From Chloroflexota bacterium (GTDB taxonomy: Bacteria > Chloroflexota > UBA11872 > VXNJ01), in contig VXNJ01000016.1 of the NCBI GenBank assembly GCA_009840625.1, positions 1 through 64,000 of the forward strand: DNA of 64,000 bases. Reading direction: 5' to 3'. Within the stretch, counting starts at the first letter, position 1, and each line of letters begins with the position of its first letter. Below, piece after piece: positions 50,913 to 60,967 of the stretch. Both the position numbers and the translations under genes were made by a program. The notes below the pieces were generated by a model that saw nothing but the letters and a program-made list of their open reading frames with translations, was not told the DNA's origin and ran no database searches.

Positions 50913-52301
50913 CTGGGACTAAGAATCCGCGACACGGCCACGCGCGAGCTGATCGCCGTGGCCGAAGGCGACGGCCCGGTCACGCTTTATGCGTGCGGGA
51001 TGACTCCCAAAGACAAACCCCACATCGGGCACGCCCGAGTTTTTGTCATGGTCGACGTCCTGAGGCGCTGGCTCGAGTACTCCGGGCAGGAAGTCCAGCA
51101 CGTCCAGAACTTCACCGACGTCGACGACAAGATCATCGAGCGCGCCCAAGCCCAGGGCCGCGATCCACTGGAACTGGCGCGGGCCAACTCGGACGCCTAC
51201 TTCTCGGTGATGGACCGCCTGGAGGTACGCCGCGCGCACCTCTATCCGCGGGTGACCGACAACATGGAGGCGATCATCGCCGCGATCGGCGAGCTGATCG
51301 AGCGCGGCCACGCCTACGCCACGTCGAGCGGCGTCTATTTCCAGGTCTCGACCTGGCCGCAATACGGATATCTCTCGGGTCGGCGCGGCGAAGACCAGCT
51401 GGCCGGGGCCCGGGTGGCGGTAGATGAGGAAAAGCGCGATCCGCGCGATTTCGCGCTCTGGAAGCACCACAAGCCGGGTGAGATCTTCTGGGAGAGCCCC
51501 TGGGGACAGGGGCGGCCGGGCTGGCACATCGAATGCTCCTCGATGATCCGAGCCCACCTGGGACCCGAGATAGAGATCCACGCCGGCGGGTCGGACCTGA
51601 TTTTTCCGCACCACGAGAACGAGTGCGCCCAGGCCGAGGCCGGGTTCGGAGTCGAGCGATTCGTGCGCTGCTGGTTTCACGTCGGAATCCTGCGCATCGG
51701 GGGCGAGAAGATGGGGCACTCGCTGGGCAACTTCCTCACCCTGGAATCCCTGCTGGATGCCTACGAACCGGCCGTGTTGCGCTACTACCTGGTCTCCACC
51801 CACTACCGCTCGCTGGTCGATTTCGGGGACGATTCGCTGCCTCAGGCCGAGGCCGCGCTGGCGCGCCTGCGCGGCCCCTTGCGCATCGAACCCGCGGCCG
51901 CGGGGAGCGCCGACGCGGAACTGGCCGCAGCTGCCGGGCGGGCCAAAGCCGAGTTCGCGGAGGCCATGAACGATGACCTCAACACGACCCGGGCGGTGGC
52001 GGCGGTGTTCGGGCTGGCCCGGGAAATCAACCGCCACGCCGGGAGCGTTTCGGCGGCGGGACTGGAAAAAGTCGTTGCAACCTACCGCGAGCTGGTTGGC
52101 GTGCTGGGAGTGGACCTGGAGCCGGCCGCGCAGCAGGATGATGGAGACGCCGGCGCGCTGCTGGATCTGCTGCTGGAACTGCGAACCCGCCTGCGGGCGG
52201 AGAAGAACTACGCCGCGGCCGACCAGATCCGTACCGCGCTCGGCGATCTGGGCTACGTCATCGAGGACTCGCCGGCCGGCAGCAGCTGGCGACGCGCCTA
52301 A
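50913..52301 (+). CDS. cysS: cysteinyl-tRNA synthetase (altered KMSKS, probable CTG start)
   Basis: CysRS charges tRNA-Cys. Class I motifs are present: LYACGMTP with the zinc Cys, PHIGHAR (HIGH), [18 protein letters not shown] (zinc Cys), [10 protein letters not shown] (zinc His and Glu). The KMSKS loop reads [10 protein letters not shown]. The first ordinary start is GTG 50958 ([14 protein letters not shown]), but the codons before it read [11 protein letters not shown], matching the CysRS N-terminus. The only sensible start for that segment is CTG 50913, preceded by AGGG. The C-terminal anticodon domain is short, and total length is about 462 residues. folB follows after 11 bases. Confidence 0.9.
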   Translation: MGLRIRDTATRELIAVAEGDGPVTLYACGMTPKDKPHIGHARVFVMVDVLRRWLEYSGQEVQHVQNFTDVDDKIIERAQAQGRDPLELARANSDAYFSVMDRLEVRRAHLYPRVTDNMEAIIAAIGELIERGHAYATSSGVYFQVSTWPQYGYLSGRRGEDQLAGARVAVDEEKRDPRDFALWKHHKPGEIFWESPWGQGRPGWHIECSSMIRAHLGPEIEIHAGGSDLIFPHHENECAQAEAGFGVERFVRCWFHVGILRIGGEKMGHSLGNFLTLESLLDAYEPAVLRYYLVSTHYRSLVDFGDDSLPQAEAALARLRGPLRIEPAAAGSADAELAAAAGRAKAEFAEAMNDDLNTTRAVAAVFGLAREINRHAGSVSAAGLEKVVATYRELVGVLGVDLEPAAQQDDGDAGALLDLLLELRTRLRAEKNYAAADQIRTALGDLGYVIEDSPAGSSWRRA

Positions 52302-52312
52302 GGGGAATTTAC

Positions 52313-52687
52313 TTGGATTCGGTCCACCTCTCCAAGATGGTCTTCCACGCCTACCACGGCGCCCATCCGGAGGAAAAGTCGCTTGGACAGAGGTTCCTGG
52401 TGGACCTGACCGTGGAAGGCGATTTCTCCGAGGCCGGCCGATCGGACAACCTGGCCGATGCAGTCGACTACGGCCCCATCTACCGGGCGGTGCGCGAGAT
52501 CATGGAAAGCGAATCGGTGAACCTGCTCGAACACCTCGGAGAACGGATCTGCCAGGCGGTGCTTGCGCTTTCGCCGCGAATTCGCAGAGTGGAGGCGGCG
52601 ATCACCAAGCCTTCGGCGCCAGTCGCCGGGGTGCTTGCCGGAGCAACCGTGACGATCCGACGCGAGGCACCGCACTCCGACAACTGA
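52313..52687 (+). CDS. folB: dihydroneopterin aldolase
   Basis: FolB cleaves dihydroneopterin in folate synthesis. The 124-residue protein has the family core KMVFHAYHGAHPEEKSLGQRF, with the active-site Glu in P-E-E, DNLADAVDYGPIYRAV, NLLEHLGERICQAVL and the Lys in AAITKPSAPVAGVL. The start is TTG 52313. With folE at 54096 it gives two enzymes of the pterin pathway, now separated by an IS110 insertion. Confidence 0.92.
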   Translation: MDSVHLSKMVFHAYHGAHPEEKSLGQRFLVDLTVEGDFSEAGRSDNLADAVDYGPIYRAVREIMESESVNLLEHLGERICQAVLALSPRIRRVEAAITKPSAPVAGVLAGATVTIRREAPHSDN

Positions 52688-52887
52688 CTTAGTAACCGTG
52701 TTGATTGTCAACCGTGTATGGAGGATTGAGCAAGGCTCCGGAAGTGAGATGCGGGCAGTATTGGCGTCTTCCAAGTGGCAGGGCTCCGCCAGGGACTTGG
52801 CCGTCCGCGGAGTCCGGCGCCAATGGTCGGTAATCTTCCCGGCCCCGGCTTGTCCCTTTTGCCTGACAGGTCTTCGGGCGACGCCGC

Positions 52888-54060
<1,173 letters not shown>

Positions 54061-54095
54061 TCGGCTCGGTCGCGACCAGTTGCAGGGAGACCTCA

Positions 54096-54671
54096 ATGCC
54101 CGATCACGAAGCCATGGTGTCCGCGGTCCGCCAGTTGCTAATTGCCATTGGCGAAGACCCCGAACGCGATGGGTTGGCCGGCACCCCGGAACGGGTCGCG
54201 CGCATGTACGCCGAGCTTTTTTCCGGAATCGACGCCGATCCCGACGAAGTGCTCGACACCACTTTCGACCAACCGTTCGACGAGATGGTGCTGGTGCGCA
54301 ACATCGGCGTTCAGTCAATGTGCGAACACCACCTCATGCCCTTCGTCGGCCACGCCAGCGTCGCCTACATTCCGGGCGAGCGCATCGTGGGACTGAGCAA
54401 GATCGCCCGCGTCGTGCGGTTGCTTTCACAGCGCCCCCAGGTCCAGGAACGGCTGACCATCCAGATCGCCGATTCGATCGAAAGGGTGCTCAAACCCCGC
54501 GGCGTGGCGGTGCGCATCGAAAGCGCTCACATGTGCATGAGCCTGCGCGGAATCAAGGACCCCGGCAGCACCATGGTCACAACCGTAACCCGCGGACTTT
54601 TCCGGACCAACCCCTCCACCCGCGCCGAATTCCTGGCCTCGGCGGCCAAGCCCGGCGAGCGCAGCGTCTAG
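54096..54671 (+). CDS. folE: GTP cyclohydrolase I
   Basis: FolE turns GTP into dihydroneopterin triphosphate, the first step to folate or tetrahydrobiopterin. The 191-residue protein has QSMCEHHLMPFVGHASVAYIPGE, LSKIARVVRLLSQRPQVQERLT and AHMCMSLRGIKDPGSTMVTT, giving the zinc ligands Cys, His and Cys. ATG 54096 is preferred, with AGGGAGA upstream; the longer open frame from 53922 extends into the IS110 flank and should not be used. It ends facing the convergent deaminase gene. Confidence 0.96.
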   Translation: MPDHEAMVSAVRQLLIAIGEDPERDGLAGTPERVARMYAELFSGIDADPDEVLDTTFDQPFDEMVLVRNIGVQSMCEHHLMPFVGHASVAYIPGERIVGLSKIARVVRLLSQRPQVQERLTIQIADSIERVLKPRGVAVRIESAHMCMSLRGIKDPGSTMVTTVTRGLFRTNPSTRAEFLASAAKPGERSV

Positions 54672-54700
54672 CTACCCGAAAGCCGGTCCTGGCATTACGA

Positions 54701-54719
54701 CCGCCGCCCGGCGCGGCGG
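54701..54719. terminator. hairpin between convergent folE and deaminase genes
   Basis: CCGCCG (54701-54706) and CGGCGG (54714-54719) form a GC-rich stem with a seven-base loop between two convergent stops. It may end transcription from either side. No T-run is present. Confidence 0.4.
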
Positions 54720-54778
54720 CCGGGGGACACGGCCAGTTCGGCGCTTGCGGCAATTGGCGCCTTACGACTGTCCCGCAT

Positions 54779-55225
54779 TCACTCCTGACCGCTATCCCGG
54801 GCCCACTGCAGCGGGTTCTGCTCCATAAATTCGCCCATCAGTTGCTTGGCCTCGTCAAGGTCCAGGTCAATGACCTCCACGCCATTACGGAGCATCAATT
54901 CATGCCCGGTGGGTACTGAGTAGCTCACCGACTCGGCTACGACGACCTTGTTGATTCCGAAAAGGACGATCGCGCCGGCGCACATGCTGCAGGGCATCAG
55001 CGTCGAATACATGGTCATGCCGCGAAAGTCCTGCACCGACTTGCCAGCGTTGTTTAAACAATTGATCTCGCCGTGCATGACGCAGTCCCTGTCCTGCAGG
55101 CGGCGATTGCGCCCGGTGGCGACCAGGCGGCCGCCGCTGTCGACCAGGGCCGCCCCGATCGGGATGCCACCTTCGGCGGCGCCGGCGCGGGCCTCATCCA
55201 GAGCGGCCTTCATAAATCCGTCCAT
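54779..55225 (-). CDS. yeast Fcy1-like cytosine deaminase
   Basis: This 148-residue zinc deaminase has zinc ligands in VMHGEINCLNNAG (His, catalytic Glu) and TLMPCSMCAGAIVLFG (two Cys). The whole layout follows yeast cytosine deaminase (Fcy1) rather than bacterial CodA or TadA. The shared points are EGGIPIGAALV, the H-G-E-I segment, the P-C-x-M-C-x-G-A-I loop, VVVAESVSY and the C-terminal QNPLQWARDSGQE, which matches the Fcy1 ending in a D-W-x-E-D-x-G-like motif. It probably deaminates cytosine to uracil. The substrate is inferred from similarity I recognise, not tested. Confidence 0.78.
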   Translation of the reverse strand: MDGFMKAALDEARAGAAEGGIPIGAALVDSGGRLVATGRNRRLQDRDCVMHGEINCLNNAGKSVQDFRGMTMYSTLMPCSMCAGAIVLFGINKVVVAESVSYSVPTGHELMLRNGVEVIDLDLDEAKQLMGEFMEQNPLQWARDSGQE

Positions 55226-55359
55226 GTCAATTCCCCCAATTCGGCAATTCGGCAGACCGTTGCCAAGGCACCGCGCTGGCCTGGACCGGCAGGTTTCCCG
55301 GTCGAGCTCCGATAGTGCAACTCATGCTTAGGGCACCCGGGCATCGAGCGGCAATTTGG

Positions 55360-55737
55360 CTAACTTTGACGCGGCCTGAATTGCACATTTTCAAATCCAC
55401 TGAAATCTGAATCCTGTGTCCAAAGCTGGGCGCCTAGTCGCCGCGCCGTCGCCAGGATTATGCTGTCGGCCAGCGGAAGCTTCTCGGTAGCCGAAATACG
55501 CGCGGCACCGATTGCCAATGTCGGATCAAGATCCACCGTGAGACCCTGCCGCAAGGCAGAGGACGCGCGCAACGCCAGGCTCTCTCCGCGTCGCAGGAGG
55601 ACATGTTTGAACACTTCAAATGAGACCAACGTCGGGACCGCCAGCTGATCCACGTTTTCGATCGCCGGAGCAAAAAACGACGCATTTGGTCCCTCGCTGA
55701 AGTACTCCAGCCAAGCGCTCGAATCAACCACGTTCAC
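55360..55737 (-). CDS. vapC: PIN-domain ribonuclease toxin (VapC-like)
   Basis: VapC toxins are PIN-domain RNases. The 125-residue protein begins MNVVDSSAWLEYFSEG with the first Asp, has Glu in TLVSFEVFKHVLLRR, Asp in LPLADSIILATARRLG and Asp in LWTQDSDFSGF, so the four acidic catalytic residues are present. It overlaps the upstream antitoxin gene by four bases. Base composition is more AT-rich than neighbours, which suggests transfer. Confidence 0.9.
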   Translation of the reverse strand: MNVVDSSAWLEYFSEGPNASFFAPAIENVDQLAVPTLVSFEVFKHVLLRRGESLALRASSALRQGLTVDLDPTLAIGAARISATEKLPLADSIILATARRLGAQLWTQDSDFSGFENVQFRPRQS

Positions 55738-55940
55738 AATCGGTCATCCTCTCGGTCGACACGCGTGTCAATCCCCGCCAGAAATCCCCTCAATTCCTCA
55801 ATTGGCTCCACCGGCACCAACTGGATGCGGCCCTCGTAGGGGAAGGCCTCGACTTTCTGCCCTGGTTTGAGTCCTAGGGATTCGCGGCAATCCTTTGGAA
55901 TCACCACCTGGAATTTAGGAGAGATAGTTACTGTAGCCAC
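55734..55940 (-). CDS. vapB: AbrB-type antitoxin (VapB-like)
   Basis: This 68-residue antitoxin has an AbrB/MazE swapped-hairpin N-terminus, VTISPKFQVVIPKDCRESLGLKPGQKVEA, and a C-terminal tail (IEELRGFLAGIDTR) that would wrap the toxin. The start is GTG 55940, with GGAGA just upstream. It precedes and overlaps the toxin gene, the usual order. The complex probably represses its own promoter. Confidence 0.9.
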   Translation of the reverse strand: MATVTISPKFQVVIPKDCRESLGLKPGQKVEAFPYEGRIQLVPVEPIEELRGFLAGIDTRVDREDDRL

Positions 55941-55948
55941 TTTTTCTC

Positions 55949-55987
55949 CATCGATACAATGAGCGTAATACGATTTTCATATCGATG
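55949..55987 (-). promoter_or_regulatory. candidate VapBC operator
   Basis: The perfect eight-base arms CATCGATA (55949-55956) and TATCGATG (55980-55987) are separated by 23 AT-rich bases, starting nine bases upstream of vapB. Antitoxin-binding inverted repeats are usual at this place, and the AT-rich spacer could hold the -10. Confidence 0.5.
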
Positions 55988-56233
55988 AGTTTATCGCAAG
56001 TGACCATTTCGCAACACCGCACGGCGGTCTATATGAGCCGCAGCCGGGCAGGGCGGAATTGAATAAGTATTTATCCGGCGGGAATTCCCCGAATGGGGCT
56101 GCGCCACGGGGAGCCATTCGCTCGACCCTCTAAGGGCGGATACGCCCGATGCCTTCAGACTCCCACCGTTAGGGGGTCTGGTCATTTGCCTTTAGCAGTC
56201 GAACCCCGCTCAAAATTCAATTGCGCCCGAAAG
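55988..56233. other. structured non-coding gap between vapB and fur
   Basis: No gene was recognised. Several hairpins are visible: CAGACTCCC (56156-56164) against GGGGGTCTG (56172-56180) with one wobble, and CCCC/GGGG around ATTC further left. The layout resembles the 3' end of a transposon or a relic with guide-RNA-like folding, but there is no transposase beside it. Confidence 0.35.
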
Positions 56234-56686
56234 CTACAAGCCGGATGATCGGCAGCTTGCGCAAAGTCCGACCAATTCGATGTTCTGACGCTCGATTGAG
56301 ATTTCGGATTCGTTGGCCAGTTCGCGGATCCGCCGTTCTGAGATCCCCGGCCGGAACTCGTGCACCTTGCCACATCCGCGACAGACCACGTGATGGTGGT
56401 CCGCGCCGGTCGCCGCTTCAAAATGCGCGTGTTCCTCGGTGAAGTAGTGCCCGACGACAAGGTCCAGGTCCTGAAGCAGCGCCAGCGTTCGGTAGACGGT
56501 GTTCAGGCTCATGCGGGGATCGCGGGCCGAGGCCTGCAGGTAGATTTCGCGGGCTTCCAGGTGGTCGGGCGCCGAATCGATGATGTCGGCCACGAGCAGG
56601 CGCTGCGGGGTGCGCCTTGCCCCCGAACGCTCCAGGCCTTCCCGCACCGTGCGCGGTTGGTCGCTGGTGGAGCCGGGCGGCGTCAT
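56234..56686 (-). CDS. Fur-family metal-responsive regulator
   Basis: This 150-residue regulator has the Fur-type winged helix (RRTPQRLLVADIIDSAPDHLEAREIYLQA, then SLNTVYRTLALLQDLDLV). It continues with ATGADHHHVVCRGCGKVHEF and a second C-x-x-C in VGLCASC for structural zinc. Whether it senses iron, zinc or peroxide cannot be told by eye. The ATG overlaps the gatB stop, so it is at the end of the gatCAB operon. Confidence 0.9.
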   Translation of the reverse strand: MTPPGSTSDQPRTVREGLERSGARRTPQRLLVADIIDSAPDHLEAREIYLQASARDPRMSLNTVYRTLALLQDLDLVVGHYFTEEHAHFEAATGADHHHVVCRGCGKVHEFRPGISERRIRELANESEISIERQNIELVGLCASCRSSGL

Positions 56687-58131
56687 TGCGAGAGTTCGGC
56701 CGCGATCTCGCGGTTGACCACGCCCGGATTGGCTTTGCCGCGGGTCGCCTTCATCACCTGACCGACCAGGAAGCCGGCCGCCTGTTTCTTGCCGGCCTTA
56801 AAGTCCGCCACCGCCTGCGGGTTGGCGGCGATCACCTCCCGCACGATCTCCCTCAGGGCGTCGGCGTCAGATATCTGCTCGCCCATCTGGCTGGCCAGTT
56901 CGGCCGCCGAACGGCCGCTGACCACCATTTCCTTCAGGATTTCCGCCGCCATCCGAACGCTGATGCGGCCGGCGTCTTCGAGCTCAAGCAACTCCACCAG
57001 TCCGCCCGCGGTCACGCGACCATCGGCCAGGCTTGATCCCTCCGCCCGCAGGTGCTGGACCAGTTCGTTCAGGACCCGGTTGGCCAGGCGCCGGGCGTCG
57101 GGGTAGGACTCGCGCGCTTCCTGGAAGAAAGCCAGCAGTTCGCGGTCCGAGACGAGTTGGTCGGCGTCGGCTCCGACAATGCCGGCGGTTGCCAGTTCGG
57201 TCCGAATCTGACGCGGCAGCGGCGGCATCTGCGACCGCAGCCGCTCGACCGTTTCCTGCGCCACGTGCAGGGGTGGCAGGTCGGGGTCGGGGAAGTAGCG
57301 ATAGTCGTGCGCGTCTTCCTTGACCCGCTGCGACAGGGTCTGGCCGCGCGCTTCCGACCAACCGCGGGTTTCCTGCACCGGCGGCGCTTGCGTTTCCTCC
57401 CAGACCTGCCGTTGCCGCTCTTCCTCGAATACCAGAGCGCGTTGCACGGCCCGGAAGGAGTTCATGTTCTTGATTTCTACCTTGGAGTTGCCCATCGGCT
57501 GACCAATCGGCCAGATCGAGATGTTGGCGTCACAGCGGAACGCGCCTTCCTGCATTTCGCCCGAGGACACCTCCAGGTGGACCAGGATGTCGCGCAGTTC
57601 GCGCAGGTAGCTGCGGGCCAGTTCGGGCGAATCGATATCCGGCTCGGAGACTATTTCCATCAGCGGGATTCCGGAGCGGTTCACGTCGACCAGAGAGCGC
57701 TCCAACCCGTCCGGATCGCGGTCGTGGATCATCCGCGCGGTGTCCTCTTCCAGGTGCACGCGGGTGATGCCGATGCGGCGCGGTTTCCCATCGGGGCCGG
57801 CCACCTCGAGGTGTCCGCCCAGGCATAGCGGGAGATCGTACTGGGAGATCTGGTACCACTTGACCAGGTCGGGGTACGAGTAATTCTTGCGGTCCCACTT
57901 GGTCGCGTCAGCGATCGAGCAGCCCAGCGCCAAACCGGTGCGCAGCGTCATCTCGACCGCGGCGCGGTTGGCCACCGGCAATACTCCCGGTAGGCCGAGG
58001 CAGACCGGGCAGACCGCGGTGTTGGGTTCCAGATCGGCCACGTCGGCGCGGCAGCTGCAGAACATCTTCGACGCCGTCAGCAACTGGGCGTGAACCTCGA
58101 GACCGATGACGGTGTAGTAATCCGCGCCCAT
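56683..58131 (-). CDS. gatB: Asp-tRNA(Asn)/Glu-tRNA(Gln) amidotransferase subunit B
   Basis: GatB is the tRNA-binding kinase subunit of GatCAB, which turns mischarged Glu-tRNA-Gln or Asp-tRNA-Asn into the amidated form. The 482-residue protein has GLEVHAQLLTASKMFCSC, NTAVCPVCLGLPGVLP, NSKVEIKNMNSFRAV and DYRYFPDPDLPPL. The C-terminal YqeY-like domain is also present (SELASQMGEQ and LVGQVMKATRGKANP). It starts three bases after the gatA stop. Confidence 0.97.
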   Translation of the reverse strand: MGADYYTVIGLEVHAQLLTASKMFCSCRADVADLEPNTAVCPVCLGLPGVLPVANRAAVEMTLRTGLALGCSIADATKWDRKNYSYPDLVKWYQISQYDLPLCLGGHLEVAGPDGKPRRIGITRVHLEEDTARMIHDRDPDGLERSLVDVNRSGIPLMEIVSEPDIDSPELARSYLRELRDILVHLEVSSGEMQEGAFRCDANISIWPIGQPMGNSKVEIKNMNSFRAVQRALVFEEERQRQVWEETQAPPVQETRGWSEARGQTLSQRVKEDAHDYRYFPDPDLPPLHVAQETVERLRSQMPPLPRQIRTELATAGIVGADADQLVSDRELLAFFQEARESYPDARRLANRVLNELVQHLRAEGSSLADGRVTAGGLVELLELEDAGRISVRMAAEILKEMVVSGRSAAELASQMGEQISDADALREIVREVIAANPQAVADFKAGKKQAAGFLVGQVMKATRGKANPGVVNREIAAELSQ

Positions 58132-58134
58132 CGC

Positions 58135-59595
58135 CTATACCGCCCGCGCCGGTGCCCGGTGCGCGACGTGGGCGGCGCGCTCGAACGCGTTGGCCGCCTG
58201 CAGCAGCGTCTTCTCCTGGAGTTCGCCGCCGATCAGCTGCAACCCCACCGGAAGCCCCTCGGCAAATCCGCAGGGGATCGACATCGCCGGCAAACCAGCG
58301 ATGTTGGCCGGAATAGTCAACACGTCGGAGAGGTACATCGACAACGGGTCGTCGGAGCGCTCGCCGAGCGCGAACGCGGTCGTCGGGCTCGTGGCAGCCA
58401 AGAGTAGATCGCATTGCTCGAATGCTTGGTCGAAGTCCGTCCGAATCAGGGTTCGCGCTTTCTGCGCCTTCAGGTAGAAAGCATCGTAATAGCCGGCCGA
58501 AAGAGCATAGGTGCCAAGCATGATGCGCCGCTTGACTTCGGCCCCGAACCCGGCCCCGCGGGTGCGCGACATCATCGCGTCTACGTCGTCGCCCTCCACC
58601 CGCAGACCGTATCGCACGCCATGGAAACGGGCCAGGTTTGAAGACGCTTCGGCCGGCGCCAGCAGGTAATAGGTGGAAAGCGCATAGCGGGTGTGCGGCA
58701 GCGACACCCTTACCGGCTCGGCGCCCAGGTCGGCAAAGAGGGCGATCGCGTCCATCACCGCCGATTCCACGCGCGGATCCAGGCCGGCCGCGAAATATTC
58801 CACCGGAACGCCAATGCGCAGGCCGGCGATGCTCCGGCCGAAACCCTCCTCGAAATCCTCCGGGGACTGGGCCAGGCTGGTCGAATCGCGCGGATCGTGG
58901 CCGGCGATCGCGCCGAGCAGGGTGGCTGCGTCGCGGACTGTCTTGGTGATCGGTCCAATCTGATCCAACGAGGAGGCGAACGCCACCAGGCCGTAGCGGG
59001 ACACCCGCCCGTAGGTGGGCTTCAGTCCGACCGTCCCGCACAAGGCGGCGGGCTGGCGGATTGACCCGCCGGTGTCGGACCCGAGGGCCGCGACTGCCAG
59101 ATCCGCCGCCACCGCGGCGGCCGATCCGCCCGACGATCCGCCGGGCACGCGTTCCAGGTCCCAGGGGTTGCGGACCGGGTAGAAGGCCGAGTTTTCGTTC
59201 GACGAACCCATTGCGAATTCGTCCATATTGGCCTTGCCGAGGAAAACCGCGCCGGCCTCGCGCAGCCTCTCGACGACGAACGCGTCGTAGGGCGGCACGA
59301 ACTCGGACAGCATCCGGCTGGCGCAGGTGGTTCTGATCCCGCGGGTGGCCAAGACGTCCTTTAGGGCAATCGGTATGCCGGTCAGCGGCCCGGCCGTCCC
59401 GGCGGCGATGCGTTCATCGGCCGCCCGCGCCTGCTCCAGCGCCAACTCGTCGGTTACCAGCAGGTAGGCGCCGAGGTCGGAGTTTAGGGCTTCGATCCGC
59501 TCAAGGTAGGCGCCGGTGAGCTCGAGCGACGAGAATTCGCCCGCCCTGAGTCCGGCACCGGTATCGGAGAGCGAGAGCGTACAGAGATCGCTCAC
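58135..59595 (-). CDS. gatA: Asp-tRNA(Asn)/Glu-tRNA(Gln) amidotransferase subunit A
   Basis: GatA is the glutaminase of GatCAB. The 486-residue amidase-signature protein has the catalytic Lys in [13 protein letters not shown], the Ser in [19 protein letters not shown] and the cis-Ser in [17 protein letters not shown]. All of the triad is intact. The start is GTG 59595, overlapping the gatC stop in GTGA. Confidence 0.97.
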   Translation of the reverse strand: MSDLCTLSLSDTGAGLRAGEFSSLELTGAYLERIEALNSDLGAYLLVTDELALEQARAADERIAAGTAGPLTGIPIALKDVLATRGIRTTCASRMLSEFVPPYDAFVVERLREAGAVFLGKANMDEFAMGSSNENSAFYPVRNPWDLERVPGGSSGGSAAAVAADLAVAALGSDTGGSIRQPAALCGTVGLKPTYGRVSRYGLVAFASSLDQIGPITKTVRDAATLLGAIAGHDPRDSTSLAQSPEDFEEGFGRSIAGLRIGVPVEYFAAGLDPRVESAVMDAIALFADLGAEPVRVSLPHTRYALSTYYLLAPAEASSNLARFHGVRYGLRVEGDDVDAMMSRTRGAGFGAEVKRRIMLGTYALSAGYYDAFYLKAQKARTLIRTDFDQAFEQCDLLLAATSPTTAFALGERSDDPLSMYLSDVLTIPANIAGLPAMSIPCGFAEGLPVGLQLIGGELQEKTLLQAANAFERAAHVAHRAPARAV

Positions 59596-59921
59596 TGATC
59601 CAACACCGCCGGCACGGCAAAGAACCCGGCCCGTGGTTCGGGCGCGTTGGCTATCACTTCCTCGCGCGGGAGCGAGGGCTTGGCCTCGTCCTCGCGCAAT
59701 GGCAGTTCGGTTCTGACGACCATCGCGGTCGGCGCGATCTGGTCGGTGGCGAGCTGTTCAAGGTCTGCAAAGTGCGCGAGGATCTGGCCCAGTTCGGCCT
59801 GCAGGCGCCTTTTTTCGTCGTCGCCCAGTTCCAGCCGCGCCAGGCGCGCCACGTGATCGATCGTGGCCGCATCCAGGCGGTTCTGGGGGTCGTTGTCAGA
59901 TGTTGCCAATTTGCCCCGCAT
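59592..59921 (-). CDS. gatC: Asp-tRNA(Asn)/Glu-tRNA(Gln) amidotransferase subunit C
   Basis: GatC is the small subunit that stabilises GatA-GatB. The 109-residue protein has the helical core [23 protein letters not shown] and the C-terminal belt [33 protein letters not shown], typical of GatC. The start is ATG 59921; TTG 59909 with a GGGG upstream is an alternative. It is the first gene of the gatCAB-fur operon. Confidence 0.93.
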   Translation of the reverse strand: MRGKLATSDNDPQNRLDAATIDHVARLARLELGDDEKRRLQAELGQILAHFADLEQLATDQIAPTAMVVRTELPLREDEAKPSLPREEVIANAPEPRAGFFAVPAVLDQ

Positions 59922-60066
59922 AAGAAATCGAGCCGCCAGGTGGAACTGGAGGCCCGAAGATGTAAACCGACCCTGCCAAGTTTAGGAATTGCCCGCCCTA
60001 AAAGCGCCGCCAGCGCCCTTAGAATGACTCCGTTCGACAGCCCGGCGCCCGGGCAAATGAAGATCG

Positions 60067-60930
60067 ATGCGGCCCATGGACCTCCCTCTAATCCCTTCGT
60101 TTCACCCGGCCACCATCCGCCAGGGCCTGTCGCTGGAAGAACGGTGCCAGATTGCCGAAGCGGCCGGATTCAGCTACACGATGGTGAATCTGCAGGAAGC
60201 GGTCGCGGTCGACGGCGAGCGCGGAGCCGGCGCCTTCGCGGCCCTGCTTGCCGGCCATGGCCTGAGCGCCGGAGGCATGAGCGGCGTTCCCGCCTCGACC
60301 GCCGACCCCGAGGAGTACGCGCGCGACCTGGCGGCCCTGCCCGAGCGCTGCGAAATGGCCCGGTCGCTCGGCGGCAGCAACATCATGCACTTTGTCCCCA
60401 ACCGCTCCAGCATGCCCGAAACCGAATTCGAGGCGCTCACCGTCGCCCGCCTTGCCGACATCGGGGCGGTTCTGGCCGATTTCGATCTCAAGCTGGCGAT
60501 CGAATGGCTGGGGCCCAAGCAGCTGGAGGATCTGCCCTATCCATTCCGGTCGGGGATCAAGATGGCCCTCGATCTGGCCGACGCCAGCGGACGGTCCAAC
60601 ATTGGAATCCTGGTAGATCCAGTTCACATGTGGGGGGCACGCCAGGCGATGGCCGACATCGAGCGGCTGGCTTCCGGCAGAGTCTTCGCCGCCCACTTCG
60701 ACGACTTTCCGGAGGGCGATCCCGACGTCCTTATCGACGACGACCGAATAATGCCCGGTGACGGAATCATCGACCTGACCGCCTTCTGCCGCCATACGGT
60801 GGCGGCCGGTTACAGCGGTTCGATCGAAGTTGAACTGTTCAATCCCGCCATCCGCCTGGGCGATCCGGTGGAGGTTTCCCGCGAGGCCCGCGAGAAATCG
60901 GAGGCGGTAATCGCGGCCGCGCTCGGATAG
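60067..60930 (+). CDS. xylose-isomerase-like TIM-barrel protein
   Basis: This 287-residue protein resembles sugar phosphate isomerases/epimerases. It begins LPLIPSFHPATIRQ and has metal-binding acidic/His residues in positions typical of the fold: Glu in LAIEWLGPK, Asp-x-x-His in ILVDPVHMWGA, His/Asp in VFAAHFDDFPEGD and Glu in GYSGSIEVELFNP. The substrate is not predictable. ATG 60067 is used; ATG 60076 is an alternative. It stands alone between gatCAB and the DUF3048 group. Confidence 0.8.
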   Translation: MRPMDLPLIPSFHPATIRQGLSLEERCQIAEAAGFSYTMVNLQEAVAVDGERGAGAFAALLAGHGLSAGGMSGVPASTADPEEYARDLAALPERCEMARSLGGSNIMHFVPNRSSMPETEFEALTVARLADIGAVLADFDLKLAIEWLGPKQLEDLPYPFRSGIKMALDLADASGRSNIGILVDPVHMWGARQAMADIERLASGRVFAAHFDDFPEGDPDVLIDDDRIMPGDGIIDLTAFCRHTVAAGYSGSIEVELFNPAIRLGDPVEVSREAREKSEAVIAAALG

Positions 60931-60967
60931 CGTCGCCGCGGCGCGCTAACGGCGCGACAGCCCGGGC

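Noticed and set aside
55991-56185. Minus-strand 64-residue open frame next to vapB
   Set aside because: Composition follows hairpins rather than protein; no ribosome-binding site and no motif.
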